A stretch of DNA of 64,000 nt from UBA7359 sp038142205 (GTDB lineage: Bacteria > Pseudomonadota > Gammaproteobacteria > Eutrophobiales > Eutrophobiaceae). The notes under the pieces are model-generated. The model did no database searches. It was not told the origin of the DNA and was given only the letters and a program-made list of their open reading frames with translations. The stretch is from contig JAYQJO010000001.1 in NCBI GenBank assembly GCA_038142205.1, positions 1-64,000 of the forward strand, in the 5' to 3' direction. Positions 8,947 to 18,338 of this stretch are shown one piece after another (within the stretch, counting starts at the first letter, position 1; every line of letters starts with the position of its first letter). The translations under genes and the position numbers were made by a program.

Positions 8947-10760
8947 AATTCGTCTACCTCCTTATCAAAATGTTCAAATACCCGTAGCTTAAGTTCTGTC
9001 AAATATTCAAGGTTAATAAAATTTTCGGTTCCGACATGTTTATTCGGGTTTTTGTAAACCTGTGCTGGTAAAACATAGTCGCTGTCAGCGAAACCCTGCT
9101 TACGTTCAAGCCATAAACCGCGAATAAATGCATTGCGTACCGCTTCTCTTATTTCCATTTCTGATGTTTTTATACCAGTTAACAATTCAATCGCAGATAT
9201 GAGTCTTTCGTTATCAAGGTTAGAAAATTTACAGATACCCGTTAGATCATCTCGCACCATATACAGGCCTTTATTAACGATGGCATTTACCCAATAGTCC
9301 ATGGAAGTGTCGCCATCGGCAGCAAGTAAACCATAGGTCTGCATGCTCATATGACCACCAGTTATGGCCCAAATATAACCAGGGTTTGTTTCTGGGAGAT
9401 AAGAGGGCAGTTCCAAGCCTTTTACATGCATTGCATAATCCGTTTGTTGTAATGACTCTGATAAACGCTTACTACCCTGGCCGATTAGTTTGCATTTCCC
9501 TTTACCCGTTTCGATAATGAGTTCACGAATTTTTTCATACTCACCAAAAATAGCACCATTAAGAATAGCTGAATCAGGATTGCGCTGATTGTAATCCAGT
9601 ACATAGGAGATGCTGGCGCCTAATGAGATTGAGTCCATACCAAACTTATCAGCCAAACTGACAAATTCAGCAGCTTGACTGGCATCGTGAATACCAATAT
9701 TTGTTGATAATAAGTTCAGCGGTTCATAATCAAATTTCGCCAGAAACTTGCCACGTGACCCATCAGTTTCTTTTTCATGAATATTTTTATGACAAGCTAT
9801 TGCACAACGAAAACAGTTTTCAGCTTTAACAGCAAAACCTTCTTCGACGCGGTCACGTAATAATTTATCAGAATTATTATTTTCAGGCGGACGAAAATTA
9901 TTTTCCGGTACGATATTGAGCTTCCCTAAAGGCTCATAGTTTGACCATGTGCCACCCAAGCCACCTTTTTTTACTTCGCGATATTTACGTGAGCCAGGGC
10001 CTGTTGGGATAAATTTATTGAGCTCTTTTATCTCATCAATTAGTTTTATTTTTTCATCACGTGAATCAGCAATAATGCCCAAGATATTTTTATAGCCCAT
10101 GATAGAGCCCATACCTCCACGACCAGCCCAACGGCATTTGTCATCGCCCGATTTCATAAGGTTTTCTGTGCTACAACCTACAGCAGCGTAATAGCAGTTT
10201 TCATAGTTTTCACCGGCTTCACCGATAACAGCAAAATGGCAATCATTAAACTTCTCACGCAATGCCATTATCTTTTCATGACTACTCATGCCCAGATATT
10301 CTTTTGCTGGAATTAATGAAACCTGTGGACCGTTATTTGTTTGTTTAACGTGTAATAAAGTAGGTTCAGGAGAACAGCCTTCGAAAATGATTTCATCAAT
10401 ACCTGTCCAGCGAAGTTTTGTACCAAACTTGCCGCTGGCCGCAGACCACATAGCCCCGGGTAAGCCTTTATTAGAAACTTTAAGTGGGCTATAGCTTGAG
10501 AAGTAAGTTCTTAAGCCCGTCATGATAGCTGTGCCGGTTAATAAACCGGTTGAAACAATCAAGGGGTTTTCTTCACTATATGCTTTTTCAACATGCCGTT
10601 TGGCAAGTATTTGATAAGACCGACCAAAACCACCCAAAACATCTTCCATGTTTTTACAGTTTATGGTTTTGATCTGAATGTCTGCGCTATTGAGATTAAC
10701 GAGACATTGTTGATAGCTTATAGACTCAACGTCTACGCCATTATTTTTTAAAATATCCAT
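8937..10760 (-). CDS. aldehyde:ferredoxin oxidoreductase family (tungsten/molybdopterin) enzyme
   Basis: 607 residues, the usual AOR length. The family oxidises aldehydes (or reduces carboxylic acids) using a bis-pterin W/Mo site and a 4Fe-4S cluster. Visible are the pterin-binding stretch CRWAGRGGMGSIMGYKN, the cluster ligands CFRCAIAC (CxxCxxxC) near residues 316-323, and a fourth Cys in DLTGICKF. There is no signal peptide, so it is cytoplasmic. It forms a two-gene operon with the MoaD-like gene. No tungstate transporter is nearby. The 268-bp region upstream has a small palindrome (TGTAAT/ATTACA, 10921-10938) but no clear promoter. The substrate cannot be told from sequence. Confidence 0.9.
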   Translation of the reverse strand: MDILKNNGVDVESISYQQCLVNLNSADIQIKTINCKNMEDVLGGFGRSYQILAKRHVEKAYSEENPLIVSTGLLTGTAIMTGLRTYFSSYSPLKVSNKGLPGAMWSAASGKFGTKLRWTGIDEIIFEGCSPEPTLLHVKQTNNGPQVSLIPAKEYLGMSSHEKIMALREKFNDCHFAVIGEAGENYENCYYAAVGCSTENLMKSGDDKCRWAGRGGMGSIMGYKNILGIIADSRDEKIKLIDEIKELNKFIPTGPGSRKYREVKKGGLGGTWSNYEPLGKLNIVPENNFRPPENNNSDKLLRDRVEEGFAVKAENCFRCAIACHKNIHEKETDGSRGKFLAKFDYEPLNLLSTNIGIHDASQAAEFVSLADKFGMDSISLGASISYVLDYNQRNPDSAILNGAIFGEYEKIRELIIETGKGKCKLIGQGSKRLSESLQQTDYAMHVKGLELPSYLPETNPGYIWAITGGHMSMQTYGLLAADGDTSMDYWVNAIVNKGLYMVRDDLTGICKFSNLDNERLISAIELLTGIKTSEMEIREAVRNAFIRGLWLERKQGFADSDYVLPAQVYKNPNKHVGTENFINLEYLTELKLRVFEHFDKEVDELCE

Positions 10761-11028
10761 CGATATCTTCCTTTGTTATACAACCCAAAAATACGATTTA
10801 CGATCAGGTATTAATTGAGCCGGTTAGCTAGAAAATTATTGAGAATTATAGCTCTAAAACAACACTAAATTGGTGCGATGCATCATATATCAGATATTAA
10901 GTGGATTCAAAATAACTATTTGTAATATGTTAATTACATTAATGTTTTAAAAATCAAACATGTATTGATGAAGGATCAAACTAAAAAATAGTCAGTATAA
11001 TGAAAGAAACGGTGTGCTTTGAATGCAG

Positions 11029-11637
11029 TTAGTAAATGACCAGTTGTCTGACTAACTCGGTATGAGCCAGGACTTCTGTTATTTCCGCTGCAATAGATTC
11101 CTTTGTTACTTTGCTTAGTGACGGGTCATCTCTTGTTAAAACAATGACAGTCGCTGGGTGTACAAATAGATCTTTTGTGTGATAGCACTCAGCCGGTGCT
11201 TTGGGTAAGGCGCCATCATGGTGGAAATCTCTCTCTATGCTGTCATGAGAGATGGTTTGCAATTCATCTTTTAATACTAGCGTCTTTTCCAAGTATTCTT
11301 TACATTGTGGTAGGCGAAACTGTGCACTGCTGATGACATCTTCTGATAAGTTTAATAGCTTTGAGGCCTGTAATTGAGTACTTTCTGATGACGCATTTTT
11401 ACTATCGAGATCCGAGATTAATTTTTTAGACGCTATCTCATATTGAGCTAATAAACCTGCAGCCTCAGATAAGCGCTTTTTATCATCTTCGCTTTTTGCT
11501 TCAACTCGTTCAACATTGCTTATTTCATCTTTTGACATTGTTCCGCTTGCGAAAACAACAGATGGTTGAAGGTATAACAGAGACAACAGCGTAGATAGTA
11601 TTAATAGGCTATTTCGTTTAATTGTAATTACGTTCAT
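11029..11637 (-). CDS. exported helical protein of unknown function
   Basis: The frame is open from 11688, but the ATG at 11637 begins a signal peptide (NSLLILSTLLSLLYLQPSVVFA) and has GGAA about 10 nt upstream, so I prefer it (202 residues). The mature protein is Ser/Lys/Glu-rich and mostly helical, with two cysteines (in PQCKEYL and AECYH) that could form a disulfide. It lies 56 bp downstream of the FmdB-like gene, in line with it and with the SoxH-like gene. I recognise no family. Confidence 0.6.
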   Translation of the reverse strand: MNVITIKRNSLLILSTLLSLLYLQPSVVFASGTMSKDEISNVERVEAKSEDDKKRLSEAAGLLAQYEIASKKLISDLDSKNASSESTQLQASKLLNLSEDVISSAQFRLPQCKEYLEKTLVLKDELQTISHDSIERDFHHDGALPKAPAECYHTKDLFVHPATVIVLTRDDPSLSKVTKESIAAEITEVLAHTELVRQLVIY

Positions 11638-11744
11638 TAATAGTGTTCCAAATTCATATTTGTTAATGATAAGAATTCTCATTAACAAAATAAAGTGATA
11701 ATTCTATTTTTATATTAAGAGGCTGTATTGATTCTAAAGAAGAA

Positions 11745-12083
11745 TTAGCTGGGAATTTTCTTATGCAGATGAGGCATAGATGAACTATCACCGGCTTTCA
11801 TATAGCGTTTTTCACTACCTGTTGCGGTGACATTTTCATAGACACCATCATCTCGCTTTACTAATTTGGTAAAACCATGTTCTTTCAATTTCGAATTACC
11901 TGTTGGAAAGCCGATAGAGACGGGACTTAATTTAAGCCTGACCGGTGCTAGTGCGTCTGTATCACCGAGCGGTGTCTGTGATGCAAAACAGACTTCGCCC
12001 CATGTTTTAAGTTTGCTATTAATGTCATGACTGACTTCAACAGTTATATCATTATCTTCACAGTAGTAGTCGTACTTTGGCAT
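11745..12083 (-). CDS. small FmdB-like protein with a degenerate zinc ribbon
   Basis: 112 residues. The start MPKYDYYCEDNDITVEV has the pattern of FmdB/CxxC zinc-ribbon proteins (MPxYxYxCxxC...EV). Only Cys8 and a second single Cys (GEVC, residue 32) are present instead of two CxxC knuckles, so metal binding is doubtful. The rest is basic and Gly/Ser-rich. It lies 48 bp downstream of the SoxH-like hydrolase. FmdB proteins are linked to formamidase and C1/sulfur operons, but the role here is unknown. Confidence 0.55.
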   Translation of the reverse strand: MPKYDYYCEDNDITVEVSHDINSKLKTWGEVCFASQTPLGDTDALAPVRLKLSPVSIGFPTGNSKLKEHGFTKLVKRDDGVYENVTATGSEKRYMKAGDSSSMPHLHKKIPS

Positions 12084-12131
12084 GCTCTTTTCAAAAGTTT
12101 TTATGTAAAAAATGTAAATTATAAAGAAAAA

Positions 12132-13073
12132 TCATTCCCATTCCAGCTCTGTAAAGGCTTTTGAAATATTGCTGGTATGTTGATAGTCATGTAATAAAAA
12201 GTTTGATTTATTTTCTTTGTCTATGCTTTCCATCGCATCATTCATAAATTGACCTTCTGCTACGGCCTTACGAGTATCTTTTAGCAAGCGATGTAAATAT
12301 TCATGCTGTTGCAGTAGGGCTTGTTCTACTGAGTCAGCAATAGAACCATGACCAGGCACTACTTTCTTGCTATCAAGTTTAATTAATTCATCCATTACTT
12401 TTATCCAGCCTTTCAGACTACCAGTTAAAGAAGGGATACGTTGGCGAAAAATTAAATCCCCTGCCCATAATGTTCTAGTTTTATTATCAATAACAATTAA
12501 ATCAGTATGACTATGTGAAACGATGTAGGGAATTAAAGTTAAATTGCGATTACCCAAATCGAGCTCCGTCTTTTGTTCTATTAATATTTCTGGTCCAATG
12601 ATTGATGCTTCGCTGGGTGTGTGGCCTAAATCGTTTCTAAAATTTTCCAGAAAAAAACTTCTATTTCGCTCTACATCTTCTGCAAGTTGATGATGTCCGA
12701 CAAATTTTGTTTTATCAGAAACAAAAGCTTTATTTCCTAAAATATGATCAAAATGAACATGTGTATTAATAACATAGCAAACAGGTTTATCGGTGTTTGC
12801 TTGTATACTTTTTAATAACTGTTTACCAATAGTAAGCGAACCACCTGTATCAATAACAGCGACACAAGATTCGCCAACAATAAATCCGATATTGGCAATA
12901 TCGTCATGTTGCCTATCTTCCAGAGTGACATGAACACCTGTGTGTACAAAATTACCTTGTGCGATTTCAGTTAAGTTAAATTCAGTACTATTTCCTGAAC
13001 TAAAAACGGTCGAAGTAAAAAGAGTCAAAGCAAAACAAAGCGTTAGTGAAGTAACCTGATAATATTTGTTCAT
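12132..13073 (-). CDS. exported metallo-beta-lactamase-fold hydrolase, SoxH / quinoprotein-relay type
   Basis: 313 residues with a signal peptide (ending TSTVFSSG). Zinc ligands of the MBL fold are visible: THVHFDH at about residue 105, then SHSHTDL, AGDLIF and PGHG. The opening NFVHTGVHVTLEDRQHDDIAN and the later DLGHTP are as I recall for SoxH-like and quinoprotein relay system zinc metallohydrolases, which accompany sulfur oxidation or PQQ-dehydrogenase gene sets. No SoxYZ or quinoprotein gene lies in this window. It is the first gene of a minus-strand group with the FmdB-like and secreted helical genes. Confidence 0.8.
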   Translation of the reverse strand: MNKYYQVTSLTLCFALTLFTSTVFSSGNSTEFNLTEIAQGNFVHTGVHVTLEDRQHDDIANIGFIVGESCVAVIDTGGSLTIGKQLLKSIQANTDKPVCYVINTHVHFDHILGNKAFVSDKTKFVGHHQLAEDVERNRSFFLENFRNDLGHTPSEASIIGPEILIEQKTELDLGNRNLTLIPYIVSHSHTDLIVIDNKTRTLWAGDLIFRQRIPSLTGSLKGWIKVMDELIKLDSKKVVPGHGSIADSVEQALLQQHEYLHRLLKDTRKAVAEGQFMNDAMESIDKENKSNFLLHDYQHTSNISKAFTELEWE

Positions 13074-13354
13074 GATTTTATGAGAGAATTAGTTTAACCA
13101 GATGTTAATGAATTGATAGCGAGTTGTATATTTTATAATAGATAGAAACCTCTAAGTCATTGTTTAATAAGTTTAAATATTTTCTTCTTGTTGAAGCCAG
13201 TAGCATGAACTATGGTTTTATAGTGGCACATGAATATTCTTCCTAAATTTATTTTACTCTATTTTTGCCTATTTTCAGGGTGGAGTTTGATGAAATTTGG
13301 ACAGAAACTTTTGTATCACAGTATTATAATTAAGTTTTTTTAAAGGGGGATGCT

Positions 13355-13579
13355 ATGTTTGAGAACGATCAGGAAATAGTCAGTGCATTACTCAATAATA
13401 ATAAAGATTTTAAAAGGTTGTATGATAAACACAGTGTTTTAAAAAATACGGTAAAAGAAGCAAATGAAGGTAATGTCAGTATGGATCAGTTTTCGCTTGA
13501 AGAGTTAAAAAAAGCAAAACTGGATTTAAAAGATCAGATGTCTTTTATGATACAAAACCATAAATACGAACATGCTTGA
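13355..13579 (+). CDS. YdcH-like DUF465 family protein
   Basis: 74 residues, typical of DUF465 (YdcH). It forms a short two-helix hairpin with the family pattern: LLNNNKDFKRLYDKHSVLKN in the first helix and LKKAKLDLKDQM in the second. AAAGGGGG lies 7 nt before the ATG. It is a single gene with its own terminator at 13606. The function of the family is unknown. Confidence 0.85.
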   Translation: MFENDQEIVSALLNNNKDFKRLYDKHSVLKNTVKEANEGNVSMDQFSLEELKKAKLDLKDQMSFMIQNHKYEHA

Positions 13580-13605
13580 TTAGTTTTGCAATAATTTTTT
13601 AAAAG

Positions 13606-13632
13606 AAGCCCTGTTACCTCAGGGCTTTTTTA
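13606..13632 (+). terminator. rho-independent terminator after the YdcH-like gene
   Basis: AGCCCTG / CAGGGCT stem with a TTACCT loop and six T. The next 100 bp up to the TauE-like gene hold nothing I can support. Confidence 0.9.
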
Positions 13633-13731
13633 TTTACAGCGACGTAATGTATGTCGTAAGAGTACAGGAAGTCAGTAGCGACAATTTTCAGGGGCAGGCA
13701 ATAGCGCGCGAGCGCAGGACCAGATTAAAAA

Positions 13732-14513
13732 TTAAACAGCTAAACGTATCCCGATACCAACTAGCATCGTGGCTAGAATAGGGCGCATGATTTTATCCGG
13801 TAAAAAACTACCAAGCTTTGTACCCAGATAAATACCGGGTAATGAGCCAATAATTAAATTACCTAACAAGACATAGTCAACAGTACCAATATGAGCATAA
13901 CCTAAACCTGCAATAGCAGTAACTGGTACAGCATGGGCTATATCAGTTGCTACTATTTTTATCGCTTTATACCTCGTATAGAGAAAGAATAAAAATGCAG
14001 CACCAATGACGCCCGCACCGACTGAAGACAAGGTGACAAGCACACCGATTAATGCGCCAGCAAAAATAGTAATCGGTTTGCGATACTTTCTATGAAGCGC
14101 TTTGATGTAAGCTGATTTTTCTTCATTACTAATTTTTTTAGCAGGTTTTTACTTAATAAAAATAAACCAGTCAGTATTAACGCGATACTCAACGTCGACA
14201 TGATAAGGCTTTCATAGTTAACACCGGCATTATCCAGCATCTTGATAATGACAATTGAAATCAGTGATGCCGGGATACTACCCATAAAAAGTAAGCGTAG
14301 AATGTTCCATTGAATGTTTCCTTTTCGATGATGAACAAAGATACCGCCTGATTTGGTAATAGCGGCATAAAGTAAATCTGTGCCAACGGCCACAGCCGGT
14401 TGGATATTAAAACCCAGGACAAGAATAGGCGTCATCAATGAGCCGCCACCAACACCCGTCATACCGACAATGAAGCCGACAAGAAAACCAATGAGTGATA
14501 GTGTTAAGTCCAT
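13732..14513 (-). CDS. TauE/SafE-family sulfite exporter, frame shifted once
   Basis: About 260 residues in two frames, with the family's 7-8 membrane segments and the two repeated signatures VGMTGVGGGSLMTP (N-terminal half) and VTLSSVGAG (C-terminal half). The frame changes between 14138 and 14150. One extra A in either A run of the minus strand gives a continuous protein through KKISNEEKSAYIKALHRKYR into PITIFAGALIGVLVTLSS. The family exports sulfite, sulfonates or related anions. Its neighbours (cysB, cysH) support a sulfur role. I read the shift as a likely sequence error. Confidence 0.85.
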
Positions 14514-14640
14514 AAGTATCTGATAAGTTTATTTAAATAATTCGAAAAATAAAAAGTGCGGTAATTTACCGTTTGTGTACTATTCTGAAAAGGAACTATT
14601 GTTTATATTTTTATACCTTTTTCTTATAAGTGGTTTAAAC

Positions 14641-15615
14641 ATGAAAATTCAACAGCTTAAATATATTTGGGAAGTCGCCAATCATGATTTAAATGTTTCT
14701 GTGACAGCAGAAAGCCTGTTTACATCGCAACCTGGTGTGAGCAAACAAATACGCATGTTAGAAGATGAACTTGATGTGCAGATATTTCAGCGTAATGGCA
14801 AGCACTTAACTGAAATTACACCAGCTGGACGCATGATAATCGAGATGGCGGGGGAAATATTAGACAAGGTAGAGGGTGTCAAACGGGTTGCTGATGAATT
14901 CAGTAATAAGCGTCAGGGTGATCTTTCTATCGCAACCACGCATACACAGGCTCGATATGTTTTACCTGACATCATTGAAGATTTTATAAAACTCTATCCT
15001 GATATTTCCCTACATATGCATCAAGGTACGCCCGTGCAGATTTCAGAACTGGCTTCCAAAGGTACAGTTGATTTTGCTATTGCAACAGAAGCCTTAGAGC
15101 TGTTTGATAACCTGATCATGATGCCGTGTTACCGTTGGAATAGAAGTGTGATTGTTAGTCATGAACATCCTTTAGCGAGTGAAAAAACATTAACGTTGGA
15201 AAAACTAGCAGAATATCCTCTGGTGACTTATGTATTCGGGTTTACCGGACGTTCGCAACTGGATCAGGCCTTTCAAAAAGCGAATCTATCACCAAAAATA
15301 TTTTTTACAGCATCTGATGCTGATGTGATAAAAACATATGTGAAAATGAATTTAGGTGTGGGAATTGTTGCCAGCATGGCTTATGACGCTGAAATTGATT
15401 CCGATCTTGTTTCAATTGATGCAAGTCATTTATTTGAAGCTAGTGTGACGCGTATTGGCTTTCGTAGAGGTACGTTTTTACGCGCTTATATGTATGAGTT
15501 TATTAAATTATTTGCGCCACACCTGACGAAAGAGGTGATTGATAATTCAATGCAAACCAAGACAAAACAGGAACTGGAAGAAGTTTTTAAAAATACAGAT
15601 TTGCCGGATTATTGA
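14641..15615 (+). CDS. cysB: CysB, LysR-type activator of sulfur assimilation
   Basis: 324 residues, the length of E. coli CysB. I chose the ATG at 14641 because the family begins MKxQQLxYIxEVxNHxLNVS; the open frame upstream to 14575 would add 22 residues not found in CysB. HTH residues are seen in TSQPGVSKQIRMLEDEL, followed by the inducer domain with TTHTQARYVLP, a CysB/Cbl hallmark. The protein activates cys genes in response to N-acetylserine. It lies divergent from the TauE-like gene and converges on the cysH pair. Confidence 0.93.
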   Translation: MKIQQLKYIWEVANHDLNVSVTAESLFTSQPGVSKQIRMLEDELDVQIFQRNGKHLTEITPAGRMIIEMAGEILDKVEGVKRVADEFSNKRQGDLSIATTHTQARYVLPDIIEDFIKLYPDISLHMHQGTPVQISELASKGTVDFAIATEALELFDNLIMMPCYRWNRSVIVSHEHPLASEKTLTLEKLAEYPLVTYVFGFTGRSQLDQAFQKANLSPKIFFTASDADVIKTYVKMNLGVGIVASMAYDAEIDSDLVSIDASHLFEASVTRIGFRRGTFLRAYMYEFIKLFAPHLTKEVIDNSMQTKTKQELEEVFKNTDLPDY

Positions 15616-15639
15616 GAATATTACTGGGAATAAAAATAA

Positions 15640-15972
15640 TTAAAGAAAATCGAGATCATTCGCATCAAGTATATCTTTAGCTGCGTCCGCTTCACTACTC
15701 GAGCCTTTTAAAATATCGTTAACAAACTTGAAGTAAACGGTATAGATTTCTGTTTCTTTACCTTCTTCTTCTATGATAAAGAAAGGTGCCTGACTGACAT
15801 TATATTGCTTTGCCAGTAACATACCTTTGCTGTTTGTATCGCGTTCATCGGCAATGATGGTTTGATCTATTTTATTTATATAACCATCATTTTCGAGGCG
15901 TTGCTGAACTTCGGCACACTTTCGACACGCGCTCCCATCAGCCTTTATCTTTTTAACAAATGTAATTTTCAT
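15640..15972 (-). CDS. small thioredoxin-fold protein with CRKC motif
   Basis: 110 residues. Cys16 and Cys19 (CRKC) lie after the first strand, in the redox position. A later QAPFFII contains the cis-proline expected of thioredoxin-like folds. It starts 5 bp after the cysH stop, so the two form an operon. A natural inference is that it reduces the CysH catalytic cysteine or another sulfur-assimilation partner. It is not a standard thioredoxin (no WCGPC). Confidence 0.7.
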   Translation of the reverse strand: MKITFVKKIKADGSACRKCAEVQQRLENDGYINKIDQTIIADERDTNSKGMLLAKQYNVSQAPFFIIEEEGKETEIYTVYFKFVNDILKGSSSEADAAKDILDANDLDFL

Positions 15973-15977
15973 TATCT

Positions 15978-16706
15978 TTATTTCTTTAAATTGCCTTCAT
16001 GTAAACCGCATTCTTTCTGTGTTGCTTCTTCCCACCACCATCGGCCTGCGCGTTCATGCTGGTTTGGTAATACAGGTCGCGTACAGGGTTCGCAACCAAT
16101 ACTGACATAGCCTTGTTGATGTAAAGGGTTAAATGGAACATCGTTGTTTCTGATGTACTCCCAAACATCAGTAGAAGTCCAGTTTGAGAGAGGGTTAAAT
16201 TTTATTAATTCTTTGTCGGCCGTTGAAAAGGCGGCATCTCGTTCAACAACCGGAATTGTATTACGTGTATCAGGGCTTTGATCTTTTCTTTGTCCGGTAA
16301 CCCAGGCATCCAGCCCCGATAATTTACGTCGTAAAGGAATGACCTTTCGGACTCCGCAACATTCTTTGTGTCCATCTTTATAAAAGCTATATAAACCTTT
16401 TTCTTTTACCAGGTTTTGAACAGATTCTGTATCCGGCGAAAGTACATCAATCTTGATCTTGTAATGTTCGCGAACCTGTTCAATAAAGCGATAGGTTTCA
16501 GCGTGTAAACGACCGGTATCAAGTGAGAAGACCTGAATATTCGATCTCAGTTTGCTTGCCATGTCTATTAATATGACATCTTCGGCACCACTAAATGAAA
16601 TAGCGATATTGTCGAAGCTTTCTAAAGCTAGTTTTAAGATAGCGACAGGCGAACTATCGGCAAACTCTTTCGCTTTTTGTTCTGTATTAAATTCTGTTCC
16701 ACTCAT
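15978..16706 (-). CDS. cysH: adenylyl-sulfate (APS) reductase, CysH family
   Basis: 242 residues. It reduces APS to sulfite with reduced thioredoxin. The nucleotide loop SFSGAED is at residues 37-43. Four cluster cysteines are present (CC at 116-117 and CEPC at 205-208), which mark the 4Fe-4S APS-using type rather than the PAPS type of E. coli. The catalytic ECGLH motif is near the C-terminus. It sits upstream of the CRKC protein, close to cysB, which probably regulates it. Confidence 0.93.
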   Translation of the reverse strand: MSGTEFNTEQKAKEFADSSPVAILKLALESFDNIAISFSGAEDVILIDMASKLRSNIQVFSLDTGRLHAETYRFIEQVREHYKIKIDVLSPDTESVQNLVKEKGLYSFYKDGHKECCGVRKVIPLRRKLSGLDAWVTGQRKDQSPDTRNTIPVVERDAAFSTADKELIKFNPLSNWTSTDVWEYIRNNDVPFNPLHQQGYVSIGCEPCTRPVLPNQHERAGRWWWEEATQKECGLHEGNLKK

Positions 16707-16951
16707 ATTATTCTGGTGTCTAAGTTATTGATTTTAAATTTATAATCTTTTTGAGCGGCGATTTTATCAGAAAGCGTTATTTCAACCTATAATATGTCTA
16801 TATAAAGTTAGTCGAATTTCGAATAAGCTCGACTGAGAGAATCCTAAATCATCTTAATATATGCAAACAGGCATCTTAATGAATTGTTATTTTATTGAAG
16901 TCGATTGATAATTAAAGAAAAAGCTGAATGTTTTATGGTGGAGCAAAAACT

Positions 16952-17311
16952 ATGAGTGACGGTGAAGGTACTGAAATTAAAACAATGTGGTCGGAAAGTT
17001 TGCTCGAAACTCTCTACGTTGCTTTACGAAAAGATAAAGAAGATGCATTGGTTCAAGAGATTATCGTCGATTTAAGAGCTAAAGATTATGACGATGAATA
17101 TCTTATTAACAAAGTAAAAAAGAAGGTCGGTCCGAATGCTGCTGTAAGAATAAAGAAATTGCTAGCAGGAAAAGTGACGGGTGGTTCAGGTGGAGAGGAA
17201 AAACCCTTGAGTAAGGCTGATCAAGCGCGAGCTAATGCCGCCGCTAAAAGGCGACAGGAAAACCCGGGCTTAATGGGCAAAATAAAAGGAATTTTCGGCA
17301 GCGGAAATTAA
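16952..17311 (+). CDS. small cytoplasmic protein of unknown function
   Basis: 119 residues from the ATG at 16952, which has GGAG 8 nt upstream; the in-frame ATG at 16928 lacks a good site. The N-terminal half is helical (SLLETLYVALRKDKEDALVQ) and acidic. The C-terminal half is basic with Gly/Ala linkers (GGSGG, RANAAAKRRQENPG). The pattern suggests a partner- or nucleic-acid-binding adaptor, but I recognise no family. Its stop overlaps the convergent FHA gene by 4 bp. Confidence 0.6.
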   Translation: MSDGEGTEIKTMWSESLLETLYVALRKDKEDALVQEIIVDLRAKDYDDEYLINKVKKKVGPNAAVRIKKLLAGKVTGGSGGEEKPLSKADQARANAAAKRRQENPGLMGKIKGIFGSGN

Positions 17312-18199
17312 AATTGAAAACTATGACTTTCCAGGTATTTGCGCAAAATATAAGTGCCGTGAGCAGAAAGGTCAGTCATATAAAGGATATTAGAGTCGTC
17401 GAGCTCAATAACAAGATGCATACGTGATACATCTCGCAAGCTTGGGTCAAGCATGATATCGCTTTTACTGTCACGACCGATAACATTCTTGCCGACTTTT
17501 AATTTGTAGCTCCTGCCTGCTTCATCAATAAATTTACATGTATCCTCATCTTCACAGATAATTTTGCACGGATGTTTGGATATTAAAACAACCATTTCGT
17601 CATCCGGATTTAACTTAACAGTAACATTCTCACCTTTTGGCATTTTTTCTAATTGGTTCGTTACCGCGCCATCAACAACCGGCTCGAAAACGGTGTTTTC
17701 AAGCATTAATGTATCTTTAAATTCTCCGCCGACTTCTGTTGCTGAGCCAGAACCAGATTGACCGTGTTTTTTCTTCTCGGAGTAGAGGTATTTAATAATT
17801 TCTTGTCGAGATGACAAATATTGCATGTATTTAACAAGTGCAACGCGACGAAACTCGTTTAAATCATCGCCTCCTTCATGTAGTGCTGAAACAATGGCGC
17901 GCCAGCCATTATCCTGAGAAAAAATCTGGCTATCCATCTCTCGTAAGGCGCGATTTATGCTTTCCGGATCCTCAATTGACTTGGAAAGAAGTGATATAAA
18001 TTTCTTTTCTATTTCCTTAATTGTTTTGGCTTCTTTTTTTTAATTCATCAACAGAGAACTTAACCATGCTGGTTATTTTCTTTGACGGGACACAGGTTCT
18101 GCCAGATAGAGCAAACTCATAGTCCGCCAGTGATGAAAACTTTAACGTTTGTTCACCAACCGTCATTTCGATAGGTTTAGCAAAGAGCTTATTTAACAT
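17308..18199 (-). CDS. FHA-domain protein, frame shifted once
   Basis: About 296 residues after repair. The frame breaks at a run of eight T (18034-18041). Removing one gives the continuous linker DELKKEAKTIKEIEKKF and joins the two parts. A C-terminal FHA domain (last 75 residues) shows VIGRDSKSDIMLD, DVSRMHLVIE and HGT, so the Gly-Arg and Ser-Arg-x-His phosphothreonine-binding residues are present while the usual Asn of NGT is His. The N-terminal part starts with a basic domain (MLNKLFAKPIEMTVGEQTLK). Probably part of Ser/Thr-kinase signalling with the kinases at 39700 and 59740. Confidence 0.75.
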
Positions 18200-18338
18200 G
18201 TTCCGTTAGTTGTGCCTGAGTAATAAAGTTAAACTTAAGTATATTTACTGAATAATGGAATGTATGTGATCTAATACACAGTCTTTAATATTCATAATAG
18301 ATGAGCCAGTCTTGTTTGTCGTCAGATTGTAACAACTT

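Noticed and set aside
13633..13731. A repeat or attachment site in the GC-richer gap after the YdcH-like terminator
   Set aside because: GCGCGCGAGCGC stands out by composition, but no copy, dyad or gene end in this window supports a function.
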